A DNA stretch of 64,000 nt. Origin: Rhizobium sp. SL42. GTDB taxonomy: Bacteria; Pseudomonadota; Alphaproteobacteria; Rhizobiales; Rhizobiaceae. Of this stretch, positions 27,853 to 36,517 are shown one piece after another (positions within the stretch are counted from its first letter, which is position 1; each line of letters begins with the position of its first letter). The notes beneath the pieces were generated by a model. It had not been told where the DNA came from, did not search any database, and worked only from the letters and a program-made list of their open reading frames with translations. The stretch spans positions 2,866,001 through 2,930,000 of the forward strand of contig NZ_CP063397.1 of the NCBI RefSeq assembly GCF_021729845.1. Reading direction: 5' to 3'. Both the position numbers and the translations under genes were made by a program.

Positions 27853-28479
27853 ATGGACACGACGTCGCTGCTTGCCTTTGCTTTGGCTTTTTTTCTGTTT
27901 GCCGCCTCCCCCGGTCCCGACAACATGACCATTGTCGCGAAAACGGTATCGAGTGGCCCAGCGTCCGGCCTCGCCTATGGCCTTGGTACCGTCATCGGCA
28001 TCCTGATCTACCTGGGCCTTGCCGCTTTCGGCCTGTCACTGATCGCCAGCAAGATGGGTCTGCTGATGACGATCCTGCGTTATGCCGGAGCCGCATACCT
28101 GATTTACATGGCCTATCGCCTGTGGACCGAGCCTCCGGTCATCCCGGAACTCACACCGGGAGAAAACCGGCCGCGCAATCTGGCTGGTGTCTGCATGACG
28201 GCCGTCGCGCTCAATCTGGGCAATCCGAAAATGCCGCTTTTCTACCTTGCGCTGCTGCCGGGTTTCGTAGGCACCAGTTTTGGGATGGCCAACTACGGCA
28301 AGCTCGCGTCGGTCATCGTCCTGGTCGAGTGCATTGTCGTCGGCGGCCATGTCTGGATTGCCGATCGTGCACGCGCCCTGCTGCGCACGCCGGCGATCGT
28401 CAGACGAGCCAACCGGATTGCCGGCTCGGCATTGGCACTGGCTGGCATCCAGGTGCTTGTGACAACGCGCAGCAGTTAA
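27853..28479 (+). CDS. LysE/RhtB-family exporter
   Basis: A 208-residue membrane protein with about six hydrophobic segments. The family signature ASPGPDNMTIVAKTVSSGPASGLAYGLGTVIGI is intact, as is NLGNPKMPLFYLALLPGF. The ATG at 27853 has GGAG six bases upstream; a GTG five codons earlier is unlikely. It is the second LysE-type exporter in the window and has no regulator gene next to it. The substrate is unknown. Confidence 0.87.
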   Translation: MDTTSLLAFALAFFLFAASPGPDNMTIVAKTVSSGPASGLAYGLGTVIGILIYLGLAAFGLSLIASKMGLLMTILRYAGAAYLIYMAYRLWTEPPVIPELTPGENRPRNLAGVCMTAVALNLGNPKMPLFYLALLPGFVGTSFGMANYGKLASVIVLVECIVVGGHVWIADRARALLRTPAIVRRANRIAGSALALAGIQVLVTTRSS

Positions 28480-28522
28480 GCACAGCTGTTAAGCCTTTGT
28501 TGCGCCAGATACCTCAGTTTCC

Positions 28523-28551
28523 TTGACTTTCAGGTAGTTTGGGACTATTCG
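28523..28551 (+). promoter_or_regulatory. Possible sigma-70 promoter of the DEAD-box helicase gene
   Basis: TTGACT (28523-28528) and TATTCG (28546-28551) are spaced by 17 bases. The -10 is weak. The leader of about 65 bases includes a small hairpin, TGTTC-GCAA-GAACA at 28591-28604, with a GNRA loop. Confidence 0.4.
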
Positions 28552-28623
28552 CCCCTTCCATTAAGGCCCGCGTTAAGGGCGATTCATGGATGTTCGCAAG
28601 AACAGGAACGGAACTACTTCCCT

Positions 28624-30189
28624 TTGATAACTTTTGCTGACCTTGGCTTGAGCCAAAAAGTCCTCTCTGCCGTCACCGATGCCGGCTATGTGAACCCGAC
28701 CCCAATTCAGGCCGGCGCTATCCCGCCAGCCCTGCAGCGCCGGGACATCTGCGGCATTGCTCAGACAGGCACCGGCAAGACGGCGTCCTTCGTGCTTCCC
28801 ATGCTGACGCTCCTGGAAAACGGTCGAGCGCGCGCCCGCATGCCGCGTACGCTGATTCTCGAGCCGACCCGCGAACTCGCAGCCCAGGTCGCGGAGAATT
28901 TCGATAAATACGGCAAGAACCACAAGCTCAATGTCGCGCTTCTCATTGGCGGCGTGTCGTTCGAAGAGCAGAACCGCAAGCTGGAACGCGGCGCCGACGT
29001 GCTGATCTGCACCCCCGGCCGCCTGCTGGATCATTGCGAGCGCGGTAAGCTCCTGATGACCGGCGTCGAGATCCTCGTGATCGACGAAGCCGACCGCATG
29101 CTCGACATGGGTTTCATACCGGATATCGAACGCATCGCAAAGATGATCCCGTTCACCCGCCAGACCCTTTTCTTCTCGGCCACAATGCCGCCGGAAATCC
29201 AGAAACTGGCCGATCGCTTCCTGCAGAACCCGGAGCGCGTCGAGGTTGCCAAGCCTTCGTCGACCGCCACCACTGTGACGCAGCGCCTCGTCGCAGCCCA
29301 CAACAAGGACTACGAAAAGCGCTCGGTCCTGCGTGACCTGATCCGCTCCCAGGAAGACCTGAAGAACGGTATCATCTTCTGCAATCGCAAGAAGGATGTT
29401 GCAGACCTGTTCCGTTCGCTCGAACGCCACGGCTTTTCCGTTGGCGCCCTGCATGGCGACATGGACCAGCGCTCGCGCACCAATATGCTGGCCGGCTTCA
29501 AGGACAACCAGATCACCCTGCTCGTCGCATCCGACGTTGCTGCGCGCGGTCTCGACATTCCTGACGTCAGCCACGTCTTCAACTTCGACATCCCGATCCA
29601 TGCAGAGGATTACGTCCACCGCATCGGTCGTACCGGCCGCGCCGGTCGTTCAGGTGCTGCTTTCTCGCTGGTTACGCGCAGCGATTCCAAGTTTCTCGAT
29701 GCAATCGAAAAGCTGATCGGTCAGAAGATCGAATGGCACAATGGCGACCTTTCTGCCTTGCCAGCCCCTGCCGAGAGCCACGACGAAGGTCGAGGCAAGC
29801 GCGGCAGCCGCGACAAGGGCCGCGAAGGCAGCCGCGATCGTGCACGTGATGGTAAGCGTGAAGGCCGGGGCGATGGAAATCGCGAAGGACGTGGCGAGCG
29901 TAACAGTCACAAAACCGAAACGCCCGCAGAATATACCAAGCCCGCAGAGGAAGTCGTAATGGAACCGGCAAGGATCGAAGCACCCGTGGCAAACGAGCGT
30001 AAGGCGGACAGGCGTCCGAACCAGCACCCGCGCAATGCCCGCAACAACGCGACCCCTAACCCGGCCAACGACGATCATCGCGAGCGTCGCCGCAGCCACC
30101 ACCGCGACCACGACGACGGCCCGACACCGGTCGGCTTCGGCGATGACATTCCCGCCTTCATGCTGATCGTGGCTGCTGCCAAGGCCTGA
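28624..30189 (+). CDS. DEAD-box ATP-dependent RNA helicase
   Basis: A 521-residue protein with all helicase motifs: Q motif at about 3 to 29 (FADLGL, PTPIQ), GIAQTGTGKT at 44-53, PTREL at 81-85, DEAD at 154-157, SAT near 186, and HRIGRTGRAGR near 333. The C-terminal 140 residues are a low-complexity basic tail rich in R, G, D and K, ending GFGDDIPAFMLI. It unwinds RNA in ribosome assembly or cold adaptation (RhlE/CsdA group). The only upstream start in frame is TTG at 28624, and the family N terminus begins exactly there. Confidence 0.93.
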   Translation: MITFADLGLSQKVLSAVTDAGYVNPTPIQAGAIPPALQRRDICGIAQTGTGKTASFVLPMLTLLENGRARARMPRTLILEPTRELAAQVAENFDKYGKNHKLNVALLIGGVSFEEQNRKLERGADVLICTPGRLLDHCERGKLLMTGVEILVIDEADRMLDMGFIPDIERIAKMIPFTRQTLFFSATMPPEIQKLADRFLQNPERVEVAKPSSTATTVTQRLVAAHNKDYEKRSVLRDLIRSQEDLKNGIIFCNRKKDVADLFRSLERHGFSVGALHGDMDQRSRTNMLAGFKDNQITLLVASDVAARGLDIPDVSHVFNFDIPIHAEDYVHRIGRTGRAGRSGAAFSLVTRSDSKFLDAIEKLIGQKIEWHNGDLSALPAPAESHDEGRGKRGSRDKGREGSRDRARDGKREGRGDGNREGRGERNSHKTETPAEYTKPAEEVVMEPARIEAPVANERKADRRPNQHPRNARNNATPNPANDDHRERRRSHHRDHDDGPTPVGFGDDIPAFMLIVAAAKA

Positions 30190-30196
30190 TCCGGTC

Positions 30197-30604
30197 ATGG
30201 CTGCACCCGGCATTGATTTCCCCGGCCTCGGCGTCGGTCTTGCCATCCTTCGGGATGGCAAGTTGCTTTTGTGCAAGCGCATGAAAGCACCGGAGGCCGG
30301 CCATTGGAATATCGTCGGCGGCAAGGTCGACCATATGGAGCCAGCCGAACGCGCGGCCCGTCGCGAGGCTGAAGAAGAAACCGGTATGACCATCGGTGAA
30401 ATCCAGTATCTCGGGCTCACCGAGCAACTGATCGAAGCTGACCGCCAGCACTGGGTATCGCTGCTCTACAAGACGACCGACATAAAAGGCGAGCCGCAAC
30501 TGACCGAGCCCGACAAGCTTTCGGCCATCGGCTTCTTCTCGCTCGACGACCTGCCGCAGCCGCTGTCTGCATTCACCGTGGCACTCCTGCCCTACCTGCG
30601 CTGA
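30197..30604 (+). CDS. Nudix hydrolase
   Basis: A 135-residue protein with a perfect Nudix box: G42, E48, R56-E57, E60-E61 and G63 fit GX5EX7REUXEEXGU. The remainder is the standard alpha-beta-alpha fold. It would hydrolyse a nucleoside diphosphate linked to another group; the closest impression is of the small single-domain (ADP-ribose or CTP-like pyrophosphatase) group, but the substrate cannot be set. It starts eight bases after the helicase stop and is probably cotranscribed. Confidence 0.9.
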   Translation: MAAPGIDFPGLGVGLAILRDGKLLLCKRMKAPEAGHWNIVGGKVDHMEPAERAARREAEEETGMTIGEIQYLGLTEQLIEADRQHWVSLLYKTTDIKGEPQLTEPDKLSAIGFFSLDDLPQPLSAFTVALLPYLR

Positions 30605-30607
30605 AGC

Positions 30608-30934
30608 CTATTTCTTGGCCTCGGCCCTGACTGCTGCCTCGAAAGCCAGCCGCGCCCATTTCGCCATCTCGTCGGGATCGTCATACGCCTCCTCGGGAAC
30701 AGTCCAGTAAGGCATGGCAACCGGCTTGCCTGTTTTGCCCGCATAGGACCAGCGCCGAGCACCGGCTGCCTCCAGCAGCGGCGCAGTCTCGCCATCGCCC
30801 TTCAGCATGATCTCGTCGAACAGATCGAGGGCAAAGATGATGCCCTGATGATAGATGCCCTTGCCGCCGAACATCCGGCGGATGGACACAGAGCCAAGTG
30901 CTTGAAACATCTCTTCGATCGCATCGTTGTCCAT
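30608..30934 (-). CDS. TfoX N-terminal domain protein
   Basis: A 108-residue protein with the TfoX/Sxy N-terminal fold: VSIRRMFGGKGIYHQGIIFAL-LFDEIMLKGD, then a helix with PYWTVPEEAYDDPDEMAKWARLAFEAA. There is no TfoX C-terminal domain, as is usual in alphaproteobacteria, where the role is unknown. The ATG at 30934 lies eight bases after the stop of the MoeA/MocA fusion, so it is the last gene of the seven-gene minus-strand operon. It is convergent with the Nudix gene. Confidence 0.85.
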   Translation of the reverse strand: MDNDAIEEMFQALGSVSIRRMFGGKGIYHQGIIFALDLFDEIMLKGDGETAPLLEAAGARRWSYAGKTGKPVAMPYWTVPEEAYDDPDEMAKWARLAFEAAVRAEAKK

Positions 30935-30942
30935 GTGTCTGC

Positions 30943-32589
30943 TCAATCCTTGAGAATTCCGCCGGCGGCCACGACAGCATCTGGCGTATCGACATCGAGC
31001 CGCGCCGCCACGCCGATTTCGACATCGATCACCGGCAGGCCCGCGCTTTCGATCACCGGTCGTGCACCGATATCGCCTTCGATGGCCTTGAGCGCCTCAA
31101 AGGTCGAACGCGGCAGGATGACCGGATTTCCTCGCTGCCCGTCGGCGACAGCGCGCACGATAGCTGTCCCGGACACACTGGCAAAGGCGTTTGCGAGCGC
31201 CCTGATATCGCCTGTCGCGACATTCGGCATATCGGCAAGCAGCACCATCATACCTGGCGCTGCGCTGACATCGTTTCTCTCAAGACCCGCCTTCAGCGAA
31301 CTGGCCATACCGGTCGCGTAGTGCGGATTGTCGATGATCGTGACATCCAGCCCGTCGAGCGCGGCGGAAATCTCGTCACCTCGATGCCCGACGACGACAT
31401 GCACCGGGCCGATCTTTGCCTCGATCGCCTGACGTGCAACCCGGTGGACGAGTGCTTCACCGTCGAACTCCGCCAACAACTTGTGCTGCCCACCGTCTCC
31501 CATGCGGCTTGCCCGGCCTGCAGCGAGGATGACAACCGCGATGCCGTCGCCCGCCCGGTCCGGCGTTGCCATCAGGCGCGGCAGCGGTCGGCTCGGGATC
31601 TCCATCAGCAATCCTCCAACCCCAAGGCCCGTCATTTCGTCGCGCGTCGGCGCCTCGCCGGCAAGAAGACGGTTGAGCACCCAGTCGAATCCGTTTTCCT
31701 TTGGCGACCGTGCGCAGCCCGGCGCTCCAATTACCGGCACGGTCCCGAGATAGCCAAGCACCAGCAGATTGCCGGGATCGACAGGCAGGCCGACCTGCAC
31801 GACCGTCCCACCCGCCAACCGGATTGCCTCAGGGATAACGTCATGTGGATCACTCATCGCCGACGCGCCGAAGACGACGATCATTGCAGGCGACGCCTGC
31901 TCACCGCTGCGTGCAACCGCGAGTGCCGCCTGCATGGCGTCTGCAACGGCGCCGGCCCCATGCGGCACGCGTGCTTCAGACATCAATTCGCTGCCGGATG
32001 AAACGAGGCGCTGCTGTAGAACCCTGACCGTCTTGTCCATCACCGAGGGTTTCAGCGATGGCAGGGTCGTGGCGATCAGGACCACGGAATGGGCGACGTA
32101 AGGTTTCAACTGGAAAGCCGCATGCCCATACAAGACCTGACAGGCACGCTCGACGCTGTGCCCGGCAACCGCAAGCGGGATGATCTTGATTGTCGCGACC
32201 AGATCCCCGGCCCGCACATCGGCATGATCGGCCAGACACGCCAACGTAATCGCGGGATCAATACGATTGAAACGGTCGACCACCGATTTGTCGGCAACGA
32301 AGAGGCCATTGGCATCGGCGTAGAAATTGACCCGGCCGGTCGTCGCCGGCGAACACCGCATCGCGGGCCGCTCCAGCATCGCGGCCAGTTTGGCGGCCGC
32401 AGCATCCTCGTCCAGATCTCCCGGCTCCATGCGGCAACCAATCACCGAGGATACCCCATGCGAGCGCAACGCATCCAGGTCGGCCACCGTCAGCCTGCAT
32501 CCCTTGCCGAATTTGCCCGATGCAATCGAAACCGAATGCGCCAGGATCACGCCTTCGGCTTCATCCACCGCGATGCTGCCGAAGATCAT
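30943..32589 (-). CDS. Molybdopterin-binding (MoeA-like) and MocA-type nucleotidyltransferase fusion
   Basis: A 548-residue two-domain protein. Residues 1 to about 340 resemble the molybdopterin-binding MoeA/MogA-type domains (TIKIIPLAVAG and the GASAMSDPHDVIPEAI segment, like the GG-S--D region). Residues 350 to 548 are a MocA/MobA-like NTP transferase with LAAGRASRMGDGGQHKLL at 355-372, LADMPNV and GQRGNPVILP. The MocA part adds CMP (or GMP) to molybdopterin to make the dinucleotide cofactor used by xanthine dehydrogenase and CO dehydrogenase types. It overlaps the upstream xdhC gene by ATGA. Confidence 0.88.
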   Translation of the reverse strand: MIFGSIAVDEAEGVILAHSVSIASGKFGKGCRLTVADLDALRSHGVSSVIGCRMEPGDLDEDAAAAKLAAMLERPAMRCSPATTGRVNFYADANGLFVADKSVVDRFNRIDPAITLACLADHADVRAGDLVATIKIIPLAVAGHSVERACQVLYGHAAFQLKPYVAHSVVLIATTLPSLKPSVMDKTVRVLQQRLVSSGSELMSEARVPHGAGAVADAMQAALAVARSGEQASPAMIVVFGASAMSDPHDVIPEAIRLAGGTVVQVGLPVDPGNLLVLGYLGTVPVIGAPGCARSPKENGFDWVLNRLLAGEAPTRDEMTGLGVGGLLMEIPSRPLPRLMATPDRAGDGIAVVILAAGRASRMGDGGQHKLLAEFDGEALVHRVARQAIEAKIGPVHVVVGHRGDEISAALDGLDVTIIDNPHYATGMASSLKAGLERNDVSAAPGMMVLLADMPNVATGDIRALANAFASVSGTAIVRAVADGQRGNPVILPRSTFEALKAIEGDIGARPVIESAGLPVIDVEIGVAARLDVDTPDAVVAAGGILKD

Positions 32590-33293
32590 GAAGCAGTCCC
32601 TGTCGATGTGGCGAGCGTGCGGCGACGAAAGGCGCGAATGATATCAGCCAGCACCGCGACGCCGATTTCCGCCGGTGTGGCAGCCCCGATGTCGAGCCCG
32701 ATCGGTGCCGAGATCACGCCGATCTGTTCGGGCCCGAATCCAGCCGTCATCAGACGCTCGACCCGTTTGGCATGGGTTTTCCGGCTACCCAGTGCCCCGA
32801 CATAAAAACAATGCGCCTTCAGTGCCGCGACGATTGCCGGATCGTCGATCTTCGGATCGTGGGTGACCGCCACCAGCGCGCTATAGCGGTCAAGCGGGCG
32901 TTGCAGGAGAACGTCCTGCGGCCAGTCGGCGATCAGCTCGACGTCCGCGAAGCGCTCCGGCGTGGCAAAAGCAGTGCGCGGATCGATGATCGTCACATCG
33001 AAATCGGCAAGCACGGCCATCGGGGCCAGCGCCTGGCTGATATGCACCGCGCCGATCACGACGATGCGCGGCGGGGGCAGATACACATTGAGGAAATAGT
33101 GACGATCATTGATCTCAACCGAGCCCGCCTTGCCCGAAAGAAAGTGTTGTGCCACGGCCTCGCCAAGCGCGCCGCTCACATCCTCTCCTTCGAAGACCAG
33201 TCTGTCGCCGTCCCCCGTCAGATCGGTCACCAGAATGGCGGCACGTCGCCTGCCTCTTGCCGCGTTCAACGCCTTAAGATGCGCCGGATCCAT
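32586..33293 (-). CDS. XdhC-family protein, Rossmann (C-terminal) half
   Basis: A 235-residue protein with the XdhC Rossmann domain: RIVVIGAVHISQALAPMAVLADFDVTIIDPR, then AVTHDPKIDDPAIVAAL and FYVGALGSRKTHAKRVERL, GLDIGAATPAEIGVAVLADII. XdhC binds molybdopterin cofactor and loads it into xanthine-dehydrogenase-like enzymes, including sulfuration steps. The N-terminal XdhC domain is a separate gene just upstream. The ATG at 33293 overlaps that gene's stop by one base. Confidence 0.9.
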   Translation of the reverse strand: MDPAHLKALNAARGRRRAAILVTDLTGDGDRLVFEGEDVSGALGEAVAQHFLSGKAGSVEINDRHYFLNVYLPPPRIVVIGAVHISQALAPMAVLADFDVTIIDPRTAFATPERFADVELIADWPQDVLLQRPLDRYSALVAVTHDPKIDDPAIVAALKAHCFYVGALGSRKTHAKRVERLMTAGFGPEQIGVISAPIGLDIGAATPAEIGVAVLADIIRAFRRRTLATSTGTAS

Positions 33294-33622
33294 CAACCGA
33301 GCCTTTCGACATAGACACGGATACGCCCGCCACAGGATAGGCCGACCCGCCAGGCCGTCTCATCCGCCACCCCGAACTCAAGCATCTTCGGCTGACGGCT
33401 GTCCAACACGTCCAGCGCTTCGGTGATCACGGCGCCCTCGACACAGCCGCCGGACACCGAGCCCTCGAAATTGCCGTCGCGGTCGATCACCAGGTGGCTG
33501 CCGACCGGCCTGGGTGCAGAGCCCCAGGTCTCGACCACGGTGGCGATGGCGACCTCGCGGCCAGCACCGATCCAGTCCTCGGCGATCAATAGCGGATCGT
33601 GCCGCAAACTGTCTTTGGTCAT
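33293..33622 (-). CDS. XdhC/CoxI-family protein, N-terminal half
   Basis: A 109-residue protein equal to the XdhC N-terminal (CoxI) domain: VAIATVVETWGSAPRPVGSHLVIDRDGNFEGSVSGGCVEGAVI, then GLSCGGRIRVYVE. The two cysteines in SGGCVEGA and LSCGG are typical. It overlaps coxE by four bases upstream and the second xdhC half by one base downstream, so the two halves are made together from the same mRNA. Confidence 0.9.
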   Translation of the reverse strand: MTKDSLRHDPLLIAEDWIGAGREVAIATVVETWGSAPRPVGSHLVIDRDGNFEGSVSGGCVEGAVITEALDVLDSRQPKMLEFGVADETAWRVGLSCGGRIRVYVERLG

Positions 33623-34890
33623 GACATACCTTTCATCGACACAAGGAAACGACGCGGATCGGCGTCCTTTTCGGGCGGTCCGGTCAGCGCCCTGACAAGA
33701 TCAGCCAGGGCTTCGAGATTGTGAACCGCGCGCAATTCGTCAACATGCGGCAACATCGCCCGCACGCCGCGCGCCCTAGCCTCAAAGCCGGAAAATCGCA
33801 GCAGCGGGTTCAGCCAGACGAGCCTCCGGCATGAGCGGTGCAGTCGGTCCATCTCCATGCTCAGGGTCTCGACATCGTCCCGTTCCAGACCGTCAGTGAT
33901 CAAGAGGACAACGGCACCCTGCCCCAAAACCCGTCTCGCCCATTGCCGGTTGAACAGCCGCAATGTCTCGCCGATCCGGGTGCCGCCCGACCAGTCGGCA
34001 ACGGCGTCCGTGCATTGGGAGATTGCTTCGTCCGGGTCGCGATGCCGCAACTGCCGGGTGACATTGGTGAGCCGCGTGCCGAAAAGGAAAGTATGCACCC
34101 GTTGCCGACGTTCGCTCAGAACATGCAGGAAATGCAGGAAAATCCGGCTGTATTGACTCATCGATCCGGAAATGTCGGCAAGCACCACCAGCGGCGGCGG
34201 GCGCTGACGCCTTTCGCGAAAACGCGGCAGCATCAGATCGCCTCCGGTTCGCAGTGCCTGCCGCATGCTCGCGCGCCGGTCGATGTGGCGTCCGCGGCTC
34301 GACGCCCGGAAACGGCGGGTAGACACCTTGTCGAAGGGCATAGCGAGACGTTCGATCTCCCGTCGAGCCTGAGCCAGCTCGCTCGATGTCATCTGGCCGA
34401 AATCCATCTGCCGCAGAACCTCCTGGCCAGACACTGTCAGCCGCGCGTCAATCTCGACCTCTGGTTCGTTGCCCTCCCTCGCCGGCCTGTTCTTCTCGGC
34501 ATACAGCGCATCGCTGACCCGCGCCGCCCCCGCCTTCGGCCTTTGCCGCTCTCCGAGATCCACCGCGACCGGTGACATCAGCGCGATCATCTTCCCGACA
34601 AGGTCGCGGCTGCGCCAGAAAATCGAGAAGGCTTCGTCGAAAACCGGCTGGTCCTCATGACGCTTGACGAAGATCGACGCCAGCGCCGCATGAAACTCTA
34701 CTCGCGAACCGATGCCGATAGCATCGACGGCTTCGATCGCGTCGATCACCGCCCCCGGCCCCGGCTTCAGGCCGGCCTTGCGCAACACGCGGGCGAAATG
34801 CACGATGTTGTCGGCCAGCCGGGCTTCGCCCCGATGTGGCGGCACGACAAATCCATCCCTATTGTCGGTGAGCGCGTCAAACGTCTGCAT
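33619..34890 (-). CDS. CoxE-like von Willebrand factor A domain protein
   Basis: A 423-residue protein of the CoxE/YeaD-like VWA group. The metal-ion-dependent adhesion site is intact at D239-S241-S243 (LADISGSMSQ), with WSGGTRIGETLRLF and ITDGLERDD as the later MIDAS parts. The N-terminal 230 residues are helical and basic. Together with the CoxD ATPase upstream (gap of three bases) it forms the MoxR-VWA pair that, in carboxidotrophic bacteria, helps insert copper and sulfur into CO dehydrogenase. Here the partner enzyme is not in the window. Confidence 0.9.
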   Translation of the reverse strand: MQTFDALTDNRDGFVVPPHRGEARLADNIVHFARVLRKAGLKPGPGAVIDAIEAVDAIGIGSRVEFHAALASIFVKRHEDQPVFDEAFSIFWRSRDLVGKMIALMSPVAVDLGERQRPKAGAARVSDALYAEKNRPAREGNEPEVEIDARLTVSGQEVLRQMDFGQMTSSELAQARREIERLAMPFDKVSTRRFRASSRGRHIDRRASMRQALRTGGDLMLPRFRERRQRPPPLVVLADISGSMSQYSRIFLHFLHVLSERRQRVHTFLFGTRLTNVTRQLRHRDPDEAISQCTDAVADWSGGTRIGETLRLFNRQWARRVLGQGAVVLLITDGLERDDVETLSMEMDRLHRSCRRLVWLNPLLRFSGFEARARGVRAMLPHVDELRAVHNLEALADLVRALTGPPEKDADPRRFLVSMKGMS

Positions 34891-34893
34891 ACG

Positions 34894-35823
34894 TCAGCCC
34901 GCCGCCAAGAGTTCAGCCTTGACCTCCGCCAGCACCTTCTGGCCATCGCTGCCCTGTATGCGTGCGATATCTTCCTGATATTTCAACAGCGTGCCAAGCG
35001 TGTCGGCAATTGTCTCCGGATCGAGCGCCAGCCGGTCCAATTCGGTCAAAGCCGTTGCCCAGTCGATGGTTTCGGCGATGCCGGGATTCTTGAACAGGTC
35101 AATCGTCCGCAACCTCTGCACATAGGCCACGATCTGTCGCGACAGTTGTTCATTGCAGCCGGGCACCTTGCGGCGGATGATGGCAAGCTCGTCTGCCGCT
35201 TTCGGATAGTCGACCCAATGATAGAGACAGCGGCGTTTCAAGGCATCATGCACCTCGCGGGTGCGATTGCTGGTGACGATGACGATCGGCGGCTCGGCAG
35301 CTTTCACCGTGCCGAATTCCGGGATCGTCACCTGGAAATCGGAAAGCACCTCCAGCAGGAAAGCCTCGAATGCTTCATCTGTGCGATCCAGTTCATCGAT
35401 CAGGAAGACTGGCGCCCGACCGGGCACGCTCTGCAGGGCCTGCAGCACCGGACGCCGGATAAGATAACGCTCGGAGAAGATGTCATGTTCAAGCCGGTCG
35501 CGATCGGAAACACCAGCGGCTTCGGCCATCCGGATCTCCAGCATCTGTGCCGGATAATTCCATTCATAGACGGCGGACGCGACGTCCAAGCCCTCATAAC
35601 ACTGCAACCGGATCAATGGCCTGCCAAGCGCCTTGGCAAGCACTTTGGCCACTTCGGTCTTGCCGACGCCGGCCTCTCCCTCGAGAAACAGCGGGCGCTT
35701 CATCTTCAGTGCGAGAAACAGCACGGTCGCCAGCGCACGGCCGGCGAGATAGTCTTCCGCCGCCAGAAATTCTATAACAGAATCAATTGATTCCGGCAGT
35801 CCCTTTGCCGAGGTTTCCGCCAT
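34894..35823 (-). CDS. MoxR-family AAA+ ATPase, CoxD-like
   Basis: A 309-residue AAA+ ATPase. Walker A is GEAGVGKT at 49-56, Walker B VFLIDELDRTDEAFEAFLLEVL at about 138 to 159, sensor 1 IVIVTSNRTREVHDALKRRC, in the MoxR arrangement. The start is preceded by a perfect AGGAGG. CoxD is a chaperone for the active site of molybdenum hydroxylases. It lies between a flavin reductase gene (24 bases upstream) and coxE. Confidence 0.92.
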   Translation of the reverse strand: MAETSAKGLPESIDSVIEFLAAEDYLAGRALATVLFLALKMKRPLFLEGEAGVGKTEVAKVLAKALGRPLIRLQCYEGLDVASAVYEWNYPAQMLEIRMAEAAGVSDRDRLEHDIFSERYLIRRPVLQALQSVPGRAPVFLIDELDRTDEAFEAFLLEVLSDFQVTIPEFGTVKAAEPPIVIVTSNRTREVHDALKRRCLYHWVDYPKAADELAIIRRKVPGCNEQLSRQIVAYVQRLRTIDLFKNPGIAETIDWATALTELDRLALDPETIADTLGTLLKYQEDIARIQGSDGQKVLAEVKAELLAAG

Positions 35824-35847
35824 GTCTCCTCCTGTTCGAGGAGAAGC

Positions 35848-36339
35848 TTACAGCGTGTGATAGCCTCGGTCCAGATAGATGAGTGGCGCGTGTTTCGGAC
35901 CAAAATGCACAGCCTTTACCTCGCCGAACAGCACGGTATGCGTCGCCGTCACCTTGCGGTCCACCACGACGCAGTCGAAGGCGGTCACGGCATCGACCAG
36001 CACAGGCGACCCGGTCTCAATCACCTGCCACTCGGCCAGCAAAAAACGCTCTTCGACCGAAAGACCGCCGAAACCGGCAAAGGCATTGGCCAGTGGACGA
36101 TGGTGATCCGCAAGGGAGTTCAGGGCAAAATGCCCGCTTTCGAACATGACGGTGTTATTGGCATTGCCATTGTTCAGGCAGACAAGAACGGTGGGAGGTT
36201 GGTCGGACACCGAGCAGGCTGCCGTGATCGTCACGCCGCGCCGGATCCCGCCATGCTCGGTCGTCACGATCTGCACATGGCCGGCATAGCGGCTCATCGC
36301 GTCGCGATAGATGACCGGATCCAAAGTCTTGTTACTCAA
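35848..36339 (-). CDS. Flavin reductase, RutF-like, first gene of the cox/xdh maturation operon
   Basis: A 163-residue FMN-binding split-barrel protein. It shares with RutF of this window YR-AM-R----V-IVTT, SVSD-PPTVLVCLN-G, SVEERF---EW---TGSP, the FDC segment and TH-VLFGEV. The start is TTG at 36339 with GGGAGG seven bases upstream; the next ATG (36297) would remove a conserved helix. It is followed by coxD after 24 bases and is probably part of the same mRNA. It may supply reduced flavin to an unlinked oxygenase or act in maturation; its role is unknown. Confidence 0.85.
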   Translation of the reverse strand: MSNKTLDPVIYRDAMSRYAGHVQIVTTEHGGIRRGVTITAACSVSDQPPTVLVCLNNGNANNTVMFESGHFALNSLADHHRPLANAFAGFGGLSVEERFLLAEWQVIETGSPVLVDAVTAFDCVVVDRKVTATHTVLFGEVKAVHFGPKHAPLIYLDRGYHTL

Positions 36340-36517
36340 ATGCTGCCTCCCGCACGTCCACGCTCCCTAGCCGAGGCGAATATGGGCCGCAAGCCTTACC
36401 TTTTCCACAACGGCACGGCCCGGCTGACGAACGGGCCGCCATCAATGCGAAAACCGCGCATTTCCAAACAGCAATCCTTTGCGCTAGGATCACTGCAACT
36501 GAGATGGATATGACCTG

